NCBI GenBank assembly: GCA_029256185.1
Contig: JAQSYI010000060.1
Span: forward strand, 1-43,370
From: Paenibacillaceae bacterium
GTDB lineage: Bacteria; Bacillota; Bacilli; Paenibacillales; NBRC-103111
DNA: 43,370 nucleotides
Reading direction: 5' to 3'
Shown here: in pieces, positions 19,178 to 28,997 of the stretch
Numbering within the stretch: the stretch's first letter is position 1
Layout of the letters: the number at the start of each line of letters is the position of its first letter
Program-made: the position numbers and the translations under genes
The notes under the pieces: model-generated
Database searches by the model: none
Told to the model about the DNA's origin: nothing
What the model saw: only the letters and a program-made list of their open reading frames with translations

Positions 19178-19270
19178 TCTGAAAACCCTCCTATTCCGAT
19201 GAGTTTTTCCGATATAATTGTGCTCATGTCGGGCACACTCCTCAGAGTGGTTCTGATGTATTCATAGAGC

Positions 19271-19299
19271 ATTGTAACTCACCTGGAAATTCCAGTGAA
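19271..19299 (-). promoter_or_regulatory. Candidate promoter and operator of the propeller-hydrolase operon
   Basis: On the minus strand TTCACT (19294-19299) and TACAAT (19271-19276) are 17 bases apart and lie about 94 bases before the propeller start. A perfect 13-base palindrome, CTGGAAATTCCAG (19283-19295), covers the spacer and the -35 edge, and a partial second copy (CCGGAATTTCCA) lies at 19314-19325. It may be an operator for a repressor. Judged from sequence only. Confidence 0.45.
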
Positions 19300-19352
19300 T
19301 AATCATGGTTTGGCCGGAATTTCCACTACGCTCGTAATAATCATGGTTTGGC
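19298..19352. repeat. 17-base direct repeat upstream of the propeller operon
   Basis: AATAATCATGGTTTGGC occurs at 19298-19314 and again at 19336-19352, 38 bases apart (start to start), just upstream of the candidate promoter. Spacing near four helical turns would suit two bound activator monomers, such as an AraC protein. Confidence 0.6.
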
Positions 19353-19374
19353 TGCAATAATCTTTTATTGCAGC
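19351..19374 (-). terminator. Hairpin after the AraC regulator gene
   Basis: GCTGCAATAA pairs perfectly with TTATTGCAGC around a TCTT loop, 25 bases past the regulator stop. The minus strand lacks a T-run after the stem, so it may be a weak terminator or an RNA 3-prime-end stabiliser. Confidence 0.45.
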
Positions 19375-19398
19375 AATTCTCATTCCCCTTCTTCCCTC

Positions 19399-21612
19399 TC
19401 ACAACGGCTCCTCATCCCCGTTCTTGCGGAATTCCCCCGGAGTGAAGCCCGTGATTCGCTTGAATACGCGGATGAAGGAGAAGGAATGGGTATATCCCAC
19501 CTGCAGCGCAATATCCTGGACGGAATCATTGGAGCTGCCCAACAGCACCCTTGCTTTCTGCATCCGCACCCGGATGAGATAATCCACGAATTTCTCCCCC
19601 TGCAATTCCTTGAACAAAGCGCTGAAATGCTGGGGGGACAGCTCGAAGTGCTCGCTGATCTGATTGAGCGACAGATTGGAGTCGGACAGGCGTGCCTCGA
19701 TGTACTCCCGGAACAGCTCCAGATTATGGAACTGGGGATGCTTCTCCCGCTGCTGGGTGATTTCGCCGAAGAAGCTGTTCAAGTCCCTATACAGACGCTC
19801 CTCCAACTCCTCTACGGTGGAGAAGCTGTTGACGGAATCATGCAGCCGGGGCAGCAGCGCACCCCAGGCGGCGGTGGCATCGCCGGACAAGCCGGATAAT
19901 TCGTCGGTGAACTGGTGAAGCAGATAGTCCGCCAGCTCCACGATCATTTTGCGCGTGGGGAAGCCGGTCTTAAGGCTGGTGAAGACTGCCCGGTAGACGG
20001 TCTCCCATTCCCGGCTGCCGGTCCGGAAATGATGCGAGAGTGTGCGGATCGAAGCTAATTGGTCGTAGATGGCATAGGCGGGTTTGTCGGCGATGGTTTC
20101 GTGGGTAATCACCCGGTTGTGGCCGGCCGACGCCTTCACATCCAGCATCTGCATGGCAGCTTCATAGGATTGGGGAATGGATGACAGGTTTTGGACCGTA
20201 TCCCCGAAGCCGACGGTCACAGTGAATTTCAAATATTGCTCCACCCACGCCCGAAGCTCCTCGCACATTCTGAGCGTGTCGGGCAGCGTATCCCGCTCCT
20301 GCTCATCGAGAAAGACAAGATTGCATAAGCGGTCACGGGACAACCAGTCGATCCATACGGCAAAGGAATACTGATCCGCAAGCTCCTGCACCACTGATTG
20401 CAGCGCGAACTTGAGGAGCAGCCGGTCATGCTCCGTATAAGCCTCTTCAAAAGCAGCGTAATGGTCCATCTCAATGAGAATCGCCAGATACGAATGATTG
20501 TCCAGAGGCAGTCCCAGCTTGGAGAGCTCCTGCTTCCATTCCGTCTGGCCGATATATTGGGTTCCCGTAATCAGATCGCGGAACAGGTAGCGCTTCTTCA
20601 GCCGCCACTCCTTGGCGGCCTGCTCCTCATGCAGCTGGGACTCCTGAATCAGACGCTCCACCGCGGATTCAATAAAGGCAAACTGATCCCCCTGCAGGGC
20701 ATGCTGATCCTTCATAATATAATGCTGGATCCGGTTGGAGATGGCCTCGATGGGTCTGTGGTTGCGGCGGAACACGATGAACAGCAGCGCCAGTCCGGCC
20801 AGTACGATAAGCACGGCTACCAATATCCATGAATTGGTGAGAAGGGACAGAAGCCCTCCCACCTTGCTATTCTTCAGCCCGGAATGAAGCACCCAGCCGG
20901 TGGTTTCCGACGCAGCGGCGGCAAGATCATCGCCCTCCCGCTTTTCTCCCGCAATAAACAGGTCCCCCTGCGCAGCGGTCAAATACGCGTAGTGAATATC
21001 CGAAGCGGATATGCTGGCCAGCATATCCTGCAGCGAGTACAGAGGAATATTAATAACGATGACCCCCTGCGAGGCCGTGCCGAACGGAACCCCCTTGGTC
21101 AAGGAAACCACCGGCTGGGAGGTGATGCCGGAAGGCTGGGGATAGGCGCGGGGAGGGAACCAGGCGGATTGGCCCGGGTTGGCCATAAACTGCTTGATAA
21201 AAGCATTATCCTTGAAATCCTCCAGCGTGGTCATATGGGAATCGGATAAGACCCGATCATCGGACGTCCGGTACAGGTAGAAGGAGTCAATGCCGCTGAC
21301 GGTCAGGAACAGCTCCCGCAGCCGGGAATAGAGCAAATAATGGGAATAGGTTTCATCCGTCAGGTCGGCGTTGAAAAAATTTTGCAGCTGGATGTTGGTG
21401 GAGGTTTCCCGTATGACCGTCTGTTCGATGTTGGCGAGCCAGCTGTCAAAGGTTTTCACAACATTCTGGGCATAAACCTGATTGGCGTTCTTGGCTTCGC
21501 GCCCCGCATTCTGTCCGATTACGGCAAGGAAGGTAACCGACAGGGAAGCGGACAGCAGCAGAAAAACGGACAGATACGACAAAAAAAACCGGAGCCAGGG
21601 ATTTCGTCTCAT
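19399..21612 (-). CDS. Membrane-anchored AraC family regulator of the second importer
   Basis: 737 residues with the same plan as the first regulator: a transmembrane helix near residues 8-32, an extracytoplasmic Cache-like sensor of about 235 residues, a second helix (SWILVAVLIVLAGLALLFIVF), a cytoplasmic linker, and a C-terminal AraC helix-turn-helix pair (LSLNQISEHFELSPQHFSALFK and SVQDIALQVGYTHSFSFIRVFK, ending GFTPGEFRKNG). The open frame extends six codons further to a TTG, but GGAG seven bases before the ATG at 21612 favours that start. It follows the second importer's binding-protein gene on the same strand, separated by a strong hairpin. It probably activates that importer and perhaps the propeller operon immediately downstream. 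Confidence 0.92.
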   Translation of the reverse strand: MRRNPWLRFFLSYLSVFLLLSASLSVTFLAVIGQNAGREAKNANQVYAQNVVKTFDSWLANIEQTVIRETSTNIQLQNFFNADLTDETYSHYLLYSRLRELFLTVSGIDSFYLYRTSDDRVLSDSHMTTLEDFKDNAFIKQFMANPGQSAWFPPRAYPQPSGITSQPVVSLTKGVPFGTASQGVIVINIPLYSLQDMLASISASDIHYAYLTAAQGDLFIAGEKREGDDLAAAASETTGWVLHSGLKNSKVGGLLSLLTNSWILVAVLIVLAGLALLFIVFRRNHRPIEAISNRIQHYIMKDQHALQGDQFAFIESAVERLIQESQLHEEQAAKEWRLKKRYLFRDLITGTQYIGQTEWKQELSKLGLPLDNHSYLAILIEMDHYAAFEEAYTEHDRLLLKFALQSVVQELADQYSFAVWIDWLSRDRLCNLVFLDEQERDTLPDTLRMCEELRAWVEQYLKFTVTVGFGDTVQNLSSIPQSYEAAMQMLDVKASAGHNRVITHETIADKPAYAIYDQLASIRTLSHHFRTGSREWETVYRAVFTSLKTGFPTRKMIVELADYLLHQFTDELSGLSGDATAAWGALLPRLHDSVNSFSTVEELEERLYRDLNSFFGEITQQREKHPQFHNLELFREYIEARLSDSNLSLNQISEHFELSPQHFSALFKELQGEKFVDYLIRVRMQKARVLLGSSNDSVQDIALQVGYTHSFSFIRVFKRITGFTPGEFRKNGDEEPL

Positions 21613-21693
21613 AGCACACTCCAGACTCAAAGAAATTAAGTGTAGGAATTATATCATGTCCCGGGCGGCATGACTATCACCGGAGATGGAGCA

Positions 21694-21725
21694 AAGCTCT
21701 CTTTATCGCCGGATAAAGAGAGCTT
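21694..21725 (-). terminator. Strong hairpin after the second importer operon
   Basis: AAGCTCTCTTTATC (21694-21707) and GATAAAGAGAGCTT (21712-21725) form a perfect 14-base stem with a 4-base loop, 34 bases past the stop of the binding-protein gene. On the minus strand the stem ends in CTTTGCT, a short T-poor tail, so termination may be partial and allow readthrough into the regulator. Confidence 0.65.
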
Positions 21726-21758
21726 CTTAAGCTGCGGATTGCAAAACGGCCAAAGCGA

Positions 21759-23468
21759 TTATTTCTTGATGAATTCGTAATAATCCTTGGTCAGCAAAAT
21801 GCTGTCCTTGTTTGTCTTGAACCAGTCCTTGTACCAGGCCTCCACCTTGGCTCCGTTGGAGGTTGCCCAGGCAGCCTGGGCGTCCTTAACCGCTTGGGCG
21901 GCGGTGTAGCTGTTGCCGCTGATGGCGCCCTTGGCCAGGATGTCGTGGATGGTCTTGAAGCCGTTGGTCTGGTTGATCTGCAGGTCCTGAGGCAGGGCTG
22001 GCAGGGAGTTGGCTGCGATCACGCCGACCATGGGCCTGGAAGGGTCCAGATAGGCGTCGAAGGCGGTCTGGAAGGCCTTGGCATATTCCAGGTCCAGTTG
22101 GTAGGCTGCCAAGCTCTCAGGGGTTTCAGTGGCCGGTTTGGCCGGATTCAACTGGAGATTGGGGCCGGAGCATTGGCCGGAAACCGCCTTGGTAAGCATG
22201 GTGAAATCGGAGGAGTATTTCTTCTCCACATTGTTCTTCTCCACACTGATTACCTCCGGACACCCGTTGATCCCGGTCTTGTAGTGCTCGCCCTCCAGGC
22301 CGTAGGTGAGGGTGCGGGTGGCATCGTCGGACATCATAAAGTCTACGTAGCGGATGACGGCTTCCGGGTCCTTCGCCTTGGCATTGACCACGGCGGTCAG
22401 ATTGATTGGAGTGCTCAGGAGCGGGCTGTAGGAGCCGAAGGGTCCGGCGGGAAGCGGTATGGCGGCAACGGTCGCCTTGGGATTGCTCTTCTTCAGAGCT
22501 CTGAAGGAAGCGATATCGCCGCCGTTCGATCCGTATATCCCCAGCTTGCCGTTGATGAAGTCCTGCTTGGCCTTGTCGCCCTTGCCATCCGTCAGGTAAT
22601 CCTTATCCACGATTCCCGAGTCATAGAGCTTCTTCTTGAAATCCAGTGCGGCTTGGACGCGGTCCCAGCCGAAGACCAGCTCGCCTCCCGCATCCAGCAC
22701 CCACGGATTCTTGTCGATAGAATCGAAGACGATGCCGAACATATCATCCACCGTCTTGCCTCCTACGAAGCTGAGATTGATGCCGTAGGTATCCTTCTTG
22801 CTGTTGCCGTCCGGGTCCTTCTCGGCGAAGGCCTGGGCCACCTGGAACAGCTCGTCTGTGGTCTTGGGAATGGACAGCCCCAGATTGGCCAGCCAGTCGG
22901 TCCTTATATAGAGCAGATGCTGGGGAATGGGGTCTTCCACCTTGCCGATTTCGTACAGCTTGCCGTCTCCCTTCTGGCCCAGCTTCTTGAGCAGGGGGTA
23001 TTCGGCCAGGATGGCCTTGTAGGTGGTGCTGTATTTGTCAATGTATTCATCCAGGGGCAGCAGCAGCTTCTGGTTATACAGCTGGTTCTTGATGACCGGA
23101 TCATATTCCATAATAATGTCGGGAGCCGAGCCTGAAGCGAACAGCGTGTTGAGCTTCTGGGCGGATTCCCAACGGGGCACGGCGACGAAGGAGACGTCGG
23201 CAGGACCTTTCGCATTGATCCACTTGGTCCAGCGGTTCTCGGTCTTGGTGCCCTCCTCCGGAGCCACATCCCCCCGTTCATAGATGGTGGATGTAATCTT
23301 GCCGCGGGGCGCTGCGGTCGGTGCGCTCGAAGCTTGGGCAGTGCCGGCGGGCTCTGCGTTATTTTGCGGGTCCCCGTCCTTGGAGCATGCGCCGAGAATG
23401 GCAACACCGGCAAGCATGGCCGCTGTCAGGGCGAGGTGATGCTTGCTTTTTTTCTGTATAAAGCTCAT
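21759..23468 (-). CDS. Sugar-binding lipoprotein of the second importer
   Basis: 569 residues. The lipobox is LGAC with the lipidated Cys at residue 28, after a KK-containing N-terminus and hydrophobic stretch. An Ala/Pro-rich tether precedes the lobed binding domain (NLGLSIPKTTDELFQVAQAF, EKDPDGNSKKDTYGI). It resembles the first importer's binding protein in these motifs but is longer and clearly divergent, so the two systems may take different oligosaccharides. The frame is open to a TTG five codons earlier, but GGAGGGG before the ATG at 23468 sets the start. It serves the two permeases encoded upstream on the same strand. Confidence 0.93.
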   Translation of the reverse strand: MSFIQKKSKHHLALTAAMLAGVAILGACSKDGDPQNNAEPAGTAQASSAPTAAPRGKITSTIYERGDVAPEEGTKTENRWTKWINAKGPADVSFVAVPRWESAQKLNTLFASGSAPDIIMEYDPVIKNQLYNQKLLLPLDEYIDKYSTTYKAILAEYPLLKKLGQKGDGKLYEIGKVEDPIPQHLLYIRTDWLANLGLSIPKTTDELFQVAQAFAEKDPDGNSKKDTYGINLSFVGGKTVDDMFGIVFDSIDKNPWVLDAGGELVFGWDRVQAALDFKKKLYDSGIVDKDYLTDGKGDKAKQDFINGKLGIYGSNGGDIASFRALKKSNPKATVAAIPLPAGPFGSYSPLLSTPINLTAVVNAKAKDPEAVIRYVDFMMSDDATRTLTYGLEGEHYKTGINGCPEVISVEKNNVEKKYSSDFTMLTKAVSGQCSGPNLQLNPAKPATETPESLAAYQLDLEYAKAFQTAFDAYLDPSRPMVGVIAANSLPALPQDLQINQTNGFKTIHDILAKGAISGNSYTAAQAVKDAQAAWATSNGAKVEAWYKDWFKTNKDSILLTKDYYEFIKK

Positions 23469-23649
23469 TTTTGTCCCCTCCAATAATAGTATTATAGCTG
23501 AAAAACAGTATATTTAACGGTCCTGGTCACAGGAATGGACCGGTCAATATCTCATGGGCTGTTCTATTGCCGTTCACTGCAGCCGTCTTCAATCCTCCTG
23601 CCGCATTTCCCATTGCCGCTGAGTTCTTGCAGTACAGCTTCAAGCTGCT

Positions 23650-24522
23650 TCAACCCTTAACGGCCCCGATCATGACGCCCTTGACAAAGTATTTCTGAAT
23701 GAACGGGTATACGATCAGCAGCGGGATAATCATGATCATGACGCCTGCCGATTTCACTCCCTCGGGCGTGACCTGCTGCATCTCCTCCGGACGGAGGGCG
23801 AAGTCCTGGGTCAGGGACTGGCTGCGGATCATCTGCTGCACCAGCACGGACATATTGAATTTGGTAGTGTCATTGATGTAGATCAGCACGTTCATGAAGC
23901 TGTTCCACAGCCCCACCCCGTAGAACAGTGAAATGGTAGCGATCATGGGCACCGAGATGGGCAGAACGATCCGGGTGATGTACGTCAGCTCCCCCGCACC
24001 GTCGATCCGTGCCGCCTCCTCCAGCTCATCGGGCAGATTCTCAAAGTAATTTTTCATAATAAGCATGTTGTAGGCGCTGATCAGTCCCAGGCACCAGATG
24101 GCCCAATAGCTGTCGATCAGACCGATGGATTTCACCAGCAGATACTGGGGAATCACCCCGCTGCTGAAGATCATGGTGAATACGATGGCCAGGGTGAAGG
24201 GTCTGCGCCCGTAGAAGCCTCTTCTGGACAGGGGATAGGCTGCCAGGAAGGTGAAGAACAGGCTTAGCAGCGTCCCCGTCAGGGTGATGATCAGACTGTT
24301 CCGGAACGAGCGGAGAATCGGCGTCCCCGCCAGCAGGATCTGGTAGGATTCCATGCTCACGTCCACCGGCCACAGGTAAACCCTGCCGGAGAGAACGGCG
24401 TCATTGCCGCTCAAGGAGATGGCGCAAATGTTGATAAGCGGGTACAGGCAGCTTAGGGCGGCCAGGCTTAACAGAAAATAATTGATGGCATAAAATATTC
24501 GGTCACCTGTTGACAAACGCAT
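23650..24522 (-). CDS. ABC sugar transporter permease, YtcP/LplC-like, second importer
   Basis: 290 residues with about six transmembrane helices. The EAA loop reads EEAARIDGAGELTYITRIVLPISVP and the C-terminus YFVKGVMIGAVKG is typical of this group. AAAGGAG with 7-base spacing marks the ATG at 24522, although the frame is open further upstream. It starts 13 bases after the other permease. A gap of 181 bases separates it from the lipoprotein gene; a local promoter or processing site there is possible but not evident. Confidence 0.92.
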   Translation of the reverse strand: MRLSTGDRIFYAINYFLLSLAALSCLYPLINICAISLSGNDAVLSGRVYLWPVDVSMESYQILLAGTPILRSFRNSLIITLTGTLLSLFFTFLAAYPLSRRGFYGRRPFTLAIVFTMIFSSGVIPQYLLVKSIGLIDSYWAIWCLGLISAYNMLIMKNYFENLPDELEEAARIDGAGELTYITRIVLPISVPMIATISLFYGVGLWNSFMNVLIYINDTTKFNMSVLVQQMIRSQSLTQDFALRPEEMQQVTPEGVKSAGVMIMIIPLLIVYPFIQKYFVKGVMIGAVKG

Positions 24523-24535
24523 GCTGCATCTCCTT

Positions 24536-25510
24536 TCACCACAGCCCCTGGTCGAATCTGCGGGCGATGGCATTGGTTGTTACGACCAGGATAAGTCCGA
24601 TCACTGCTTCGAACAGCCCCATGGCCGAGGTCAGGCTGAATTGTCCCCCTTGAAGCCCCATCCGGAAAATGTAAGTGGAGATCACCTCCGACACATCGGA
24701 CACGATGGAGTTCTGCAGGTTGTACACTTGATCGAAGCCCACGTCCATAATCCGTCCCATGGCCAGAATCAGCATGAGCACCACAACAGAGCGGATTCCT
24801 GGCAGGGTGACATGCCAGATTTGCTTCAGCTTGCCTGCCCCGTCCAGACTGGAGGCCTCATACAGGCTGGGGTCGATGTTGTTCAGCGCGGCCAGATAGA
24901 TGATGGCGCCGAAGCCGGCTTCCTTCCACGCTCCCGCCCCCAGGAAAATGGCCACCCAGGAAGCAGGCTTGTAGAGGAAGGGATACACGTCTCCTGTCAG
25001 CTGCCGCAGGATATGATTCACGGTTCCCGATTCCTGGGCGAACAGATTGATCACCAGGCCTCCTATAATGACCCATGACAGAAAGTGGGGCAGGTACAAG
25101 AGCGTCTGCACGGTTTTCTTGAACCAGAGCTTGCGGATCTCGTTGAACATGAGGGCCAGCAGCACCGGAAAGGGAAAATTGACCACAATGGACAGAACGG
25201 CGATGACAAAGGTATTGCGGATCGTCTTGAACGCCAGCGGGTCCGTGAACAGCAGGCTGAAATTGTGGAGGCCCACCCAGGGACTGCCCCATATGCCTTC
25301 GTTAAAGTTGTAGTTCTTGAAGGCAATGATGTTGCCGCCCATGGGGATGTACTTGAAAATAATGTAATACGCGATGACGGGCAGGAACATCAGCATCCAG
25401 GGGATATTCTGCTTGAAGCGCCTCCTTCGCCTTAGGGAAGCCGTATTCAGGGAAGGCGTCAGGGAGGGCGTTGGCACAATGTCCGCATAAGCCTCGGCTG
25501 AATTTTTCAT
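24536..25510 (-). CDS. ABC sugar transporter permease, LplB-like, second importer
   Basis: 324 residues. Transmembrane helices begin at IPWMLMFLPVIAYYIIFKYIPMGG, and the EAA loop is YEASSLDGAGKLKQIWHVTLPGI. AAGGATGTGACCCC precedes the ATG at 25510; the frame stays open upstream only because it runs through a tandem repeat array. It is the first gene of the second importer operon. The repeat array begins 66 bases upstream of the start, where the promoter ought to be. Confidence 0.91.
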   Translation of the reverse strand: MKNSAEAYADIVPTPSLTPSLNTASLRRRRRFKQNIPWMLMFLPVIAYYIIFKYIPMGGNIIAFKNYNFNEGIWGSPWVGLHNFSLLFTDPLAFKTIRNTFVIAVLSIVVNFPFPVLLALMFNEIRKLWFKKTVQTLLYLPHFLSWVIIGGLVINLFAQESGTVNHILRQLTGDVYPFLYKPASWVAIFLGAGAWKEAGFGAIIYLAALNNIDPSLYEASSLDGAGKLKQIWHVTLPGIRSVVVLMLILAMGRIMDVGFDQVYNLQNSIVSDVSEVISTYIFRMGLQGGQFSLTSAMGLFEAVIGLILVVTTNAIARRFDQGLW

Positions 25511-25576
25511 GGGGTCACATCCTTGCTTGTAGTTAGTGTTGCGGTCAGTAGCGCAGTTATGTTGCGCTCTGGACTG

Positions 25577-25793
25577 AGAGCATGGGACAGCGGTGTTCAT
25601 GGAGCACGGCAGAAGAGTATGGGCAATGGCGTTCATGGAGCATGTCGGAAGAGCATGGGACAGCGGCGTTCCATGGAGCACAACAGAAGAGCATGGGCAA
25701 TGGCGTTTATGGAGCATGCATGTCGGAAGAGCATGGGACAGCGACGTTCATGGAGCACAACAGAAGAGCATGGGCAATGGCGTTCATGGAGCA
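25577..25793. repeat. Tandem array of six 36-40 base units upstream of the second importer
   Basis: Six units begin at about 25577, 25613, 25649, 25687, 25727 and 25764. Each reads roughly AAGAGCATGGG, then ATGGAGCA, with two alternating types: one with GGGACAGCG and CACAACAG, the other with GGGCAATGGCG and CATGTCGG. The higher-order period is therefore a dimer of about 73-77 bases present three times. All frames are open through it on both strands, which makes spurious long open frames. Confidence 0.85.
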
Positions 25794-26251
25794 AATATAA
25801 CCGTCGGGGAAGCGGGACGTCCATAAACAAGAATAAGCGATGCACAATTCTTCCGGTGCACGCCGCTGTCTTAAGAATGGTGCATGCCCTAAATTCATGT
25901 TTATTGCGGTTTAAGAGAGGAACACAGTACGCTTGGTTCATCGGGAGGCAGGGCAGCCGCCATTGTTAAGAGAACTGTAACAAGGTGGATACGGTAATGG
26001 TATTTGGAGCAGATATGGAAATTGGAACAGACAGGGCATGTGGGCCGCATCAGGCTATGCTGATGAAGATGGTTTTTTTGACAGGATGAAGGTGGCTTTA
26101 TATGGAATTATTTTTTACGGAACTGAGCGCCGCTATAAGGGAGCCAATCGGCTTGCCAGTATTCTTACGGAACTGAGCGCCGTTATAGGGGAGACGGGAG
26201 ACGGTAATCGCTTGATTCCTGGCAAATAACGTCGCAGAGTTCCGTTGCATT
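25794..26251. other. Gap with repeat family D; no gene seen
   Basis: The region carries two direct copies of TTACGGAACTGAGCGCCG (26115-26132 and 26165-26182). An inverted copy lies just beyond at 26283-26297. TTGTTA and TAACAA near 25963-25983 form a small inverted repeat. I see no coding frame with a ribosome binding site. Confidence 0.55.
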
Positions 26252-26533
26252 TCAAAAGGGGGGTATTTTCCTCAAATAAGGTCGCTCAGTTCCGTAAGCG
26301 GTTGAGATGCATGGATCCAGCAGAGCGAACTTGTCCGTATCATGCAAATAGATGGTGCCGCGGTTGACATTAGCCCGGTCGGCAATGTCGTTTATCGTAA
26401 TCTGCTCGAAGTCACGCTCTCCCAATAACCTTACAAAAGCCTCGATTATAGCCTTCCGCGTTTTGAGGACTCGTCTCGCTGCATCTAGATTGGCGCCGAT
26501 TCCTTGGTTTCTTAAAGCTGTAGAACTTTTCAC
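26252..26533 (-). pseudogene. Truncated TetR family regulator
   Basis: Only the N-terminal DNA-binding third of a TetR protein is left. The helix-turn-helix is intact in outline (TRKAIIEAFVRLLGERDFEQ, ITINDIADRANVNRGTIYLH, then TDKFALLDPC), where relatives read HYTDKF. After residue 77 the frame runs straight into an inverted copy of repeat family D, giving the unrelated tail AYGTERPYLRKIPPF and a stop. A normal TetR protein has about 190 residues, so the ligand domain is lost. The start is a GTG at 26533 without a clear ribosome binding site. ACTGGCCAGT (26532-26541), a perfect palindrome at the start codon, may be its old operator, facing the divergent phosphorylase gene. Confidence 0.8.
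26273..26298 (-). repeat. Repeat family D copy fused to the TetR remnant
   Basis: On the minus strand CTTACGGAACTGAGCGACC followed by TTATTTG matches the two plus-strand units at 26115 and 26165. The join to TetR coding sequence falls near 26299. Confidence 0.7.
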
Positions 26534-26572
26534 TGGCCAGTTTTCTTATGGAATGCTTGAGGAGGAATCGAT

Positions 26573-28897
26573 TTGGAATACGGCTATTACCGCAACGGTG
26601 GAAGCGAATATGTGGTGGCAACGCCTCATACTCCCGTTCCGTGGCACAATTATTTGTTCAACAAGGAGCACCATGTGAAGGTGTCCCAGCTTTTGCAAGG
26701 AGAGAGCGCCTGTCTTGTGCCCTTCGAAAGAAACTATACCCGAGGCAGCCGCCTGTTCTATATCCGGGATTGCGCATCAGGTGAATGCTGGTCTCCCAAT
26801 CTGGCCGGGGATCATCCTCCGGCATCCGGCGCCGGGGCGGACGGCGGCTTTTCCTGCACCCATGGCCTGGGCTACAGCCTTCTGTCCAACCGGAATGCCT
26901 GGTGCTCGGCGGAGATTAGGGTTACGGTGCCCCTTGAGGGAAGTCTGGAGCTGTGGCAATGCAGAGTCACGAATACGTCGGATGAGCAAAAGGAGCTGTC
27001 GCTCTTCTCCGCCTTCTTGCCCGAGACGGGAGGCATGGGGGTCAAGTGCTGGTATGACGGAGAGCAAGGCATTCTGTACAGCCATACCTTCCCTTACCAT
27101 GTGCGCTATGAGGATAAGGAAAGGCTCGATGCATGCCGCAATTATGTGTTCATGTTCTCCGACCGGGACCCCCGTTCCTGGGAATGCAGCGAGAGGCGGT
27201 TCCGGGGAGCGGATGGTCCGGAACCGGTGCCTGCTGCGGTCCGGCGCGGAAGCTTCAGCAACCTTGTCTGCGAGGGGGAAAATCCCGTTGGCGCCATGGA
27301 GCACCGGTTTGTGCTGGAGCCGGGAGAACAGGCAGAGGTGTTGGTTGCCGCCGGTTGCGTCCGCAGCCCGGAGGAGGCTGTCTTGCTGAAGCGGTTATGG
27401 ACCAACCGGGAAGCCGCGGCAGTTCAGCTCAAGAGGGTGGAGGAATACTGGAAGGAGCGCATTGCAGGTTTTCACATTGAGACACCTGACCGCGATCTGG
27501 ATGCCTATGTGAATTATTGGCTGAAGAAGCAGGTAACGGCCATGACGGAGACGCATCGCTTCAGCAACCTGTCCTGTGTGCGCAACGAGCTGCAGGATGC
27601 CATCGGCTACAGCATGCTGGACCCCGAAGGGGCGAAGCATTATGTGCTTCGGGTGATGAAGGGCCAGGAGCGGGCCGGCTATATCCGTCAATACCGGATG
27701 CTGGACCCGATTCAGAGCCCGTCCGGCCTGGCTCTGCTGAATCATAAGGACGGTCTGGTCTGGCTGCTGCTGTGCACCTGCGCCGTTGTCCAGCAGACCG
27801 GCTCTCCGGAGATGCTGGAGGAGCGGGCGGGTTTCATCGACAGCCGGGATGAAATGACGGTATATGAGCATCTGTTGCTTGCGGTCGGTTATATGGAGAA
27901 GGACCGGGGCGGCCATGGGCTGTGTCTGATGGGCGACGGGGACTGGACCGATCCCATCAATGGGGCTGGACGTCTGGGAAGAGGAGAATCTACTTGGACG
28001 ACGATGGCCTTCCTGTATGGCTTGCGGCAGTTTATTCCGCTTGCGGAAGCGCGGGGGGACGCTGCGCAGCAGGAGCGGCTCTTGCTGCTCGCCGATGAAC
28101 TGGAGCATACCATCAACCGGGAATGCTGGGACGGCGATTGGTATCTGGCCGGCTATGACGATGATGGGCTTCCCTTCGGGACCGCGGAGGATGAGGAAGC
28201 GCAGATCTATCTCAATGCCCAGACCTGGGCGGTCATGAGCGGAGTTGCCCGGGGAGAGCGGCTGGCCAAGTGCCTTGCGGCCATCGACCGTCTGGATACG
28301 GACAGCGGGCCGGTGGTGATCTGGCCGTCGTTCTCCCGGTGGGATGCGCGGATCGGCAAGATCAGCATTAAGCGCCAGGGAACCACCGAGAACGGGTCTG
28401 TCTACTGTCATGCGGCTCTATTCAAGGCGTATGCCGATTTTGCCGCGGGGAGGGCGGACAAAGGTTATGAGACGATTGTCAAAACGCTGCCCGGCAGCAG
28501 CCTGAATCCGGTGGAGCGGAATCTGCAGCCTCCCATATGGGTCCCCAACTTTTACTTCGGGCTGACGGATTCTCCCAACTTCGGCAAGTCCAGCCTGAAT
28601 CATTCTACGGGAACGGCGGCATGGATTATCTGGACGGTGGTGGAGAGCCTGCTGGGCGTGCGGTCCACGATTAACGGCCTGGAGATAGCTCCGCATGCTC
28701 CACGGGAGTGGGATGGGTACAGGCTGGAGCGTCTGTACAAGGGAAGCCGCTACCGCATCCGGTTTGAACGGCAGGCCGGGGAGGAAGACGGTCCGGCGGT
28801 CGCCATCGTTGTGAATCATGAGCCGATTGAGGGGACTGTGCTCCCCTGGGAGCCGGGGCGTCATTATCAGGTTGAAGTCCGGTACCGGTCTTGCTGA
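26573..28897 (+). CDS. GH94-like glycoside phosphorylase (cellobiose-phosphorylase family)
   Basis: 774 residues, within the usual 750-900 for the family. The N-terminal third is a beta-sandwich, followed by an alpha/alpha toroid. The catalytic region reads GDGD457-W-T-D460, then GAGRLGRGESTW, matching the GDWND...GKGES pattern of GH94. The HSTGTAAW segment near the C-terminus fits the phosphate-binding His-Thr-Gly, and GLEIAPHAPREWDGY matches the typical end. The start is a TTG with GAGGAGG seven bases upstream. No signal peptide is present. GH94 enzymes split a beta-glycosidic disaccharide with phosphate to give a sugar-1-phosphate. The acceptor and donor sugars cannot be deduced. Confidence 0.88.
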   Translation: MEYGYYRNGGSEYVVATPHTPVPWHNYLFNKEHHVKVSQLLQGESACLVPFERNYTRGSRLFYIRDCASGECWSPNLAGDHPPASGAGADGGFSCTHGLGYSLLSNRNAWCSAEIRVTVPLEGSLELWQCRVTNTSDEQKELSLFSAFLPETGGMGVKCWYDGEQGILYSHTFPYHVRYEDKERLDACRNYVFMFSDRDPRSWECSERRFRGADGPEPVPAAVRRGSFSNLVCEGENPVGAMEHRFVLEPGEQAEVLVAAGCVRSPEEAVLLKRLWTNREAAAVQLKRVEEYWKERIAGFHIETPDRDLDAYVNYWLKKQVTAMTETHRFSNLSCVRNELQDAIGYSMLDPEGAKHYVLRVMKGQERAGYIRQYRMLDPIQSPSGLALLNHKDGLVWLLLCTCAVVQQTGSPEMLEERAGFIDSRDEMTVYEHLLLAVGYMEKDRGGHGLCLMGDGDWTDPINGAGRLGRGESTWTTMAFLYGLRQFIPLAEARGDAAQQERLLLLADELEHTINRECWDGDWYLAGYDDDGLPFGTAEDEEAQIYLNAQTWAVMSGVARGERLAKCLAAIDRLDTDSGPVVIWPSFSRWDARIGKISIKRQGTTENGSVYCHAALFKAYADFAAGRADKGYETIVKTLPGSSLNPVERNLQPPIWVPNFYFGLTDSPNFGKSSLNHSTGTAAWIIWTVVESLLGVRSTINGLEIAPHAPREWDGYRLERLYKGSRYRIRFERQAGEEDGPAVAIVVNHEPIEGTVLPWEPGRHYQVEVRYRSC

Positions 28898-28997
28898 CCT
28901 CACCCGTTCCGTTCCGAAAAGCGATTAGCCGCGTGTAACGGATTGTTGCAATATCATGTATATTCGGCCATTGTGGGATGGCGGTAAGATCATTTTA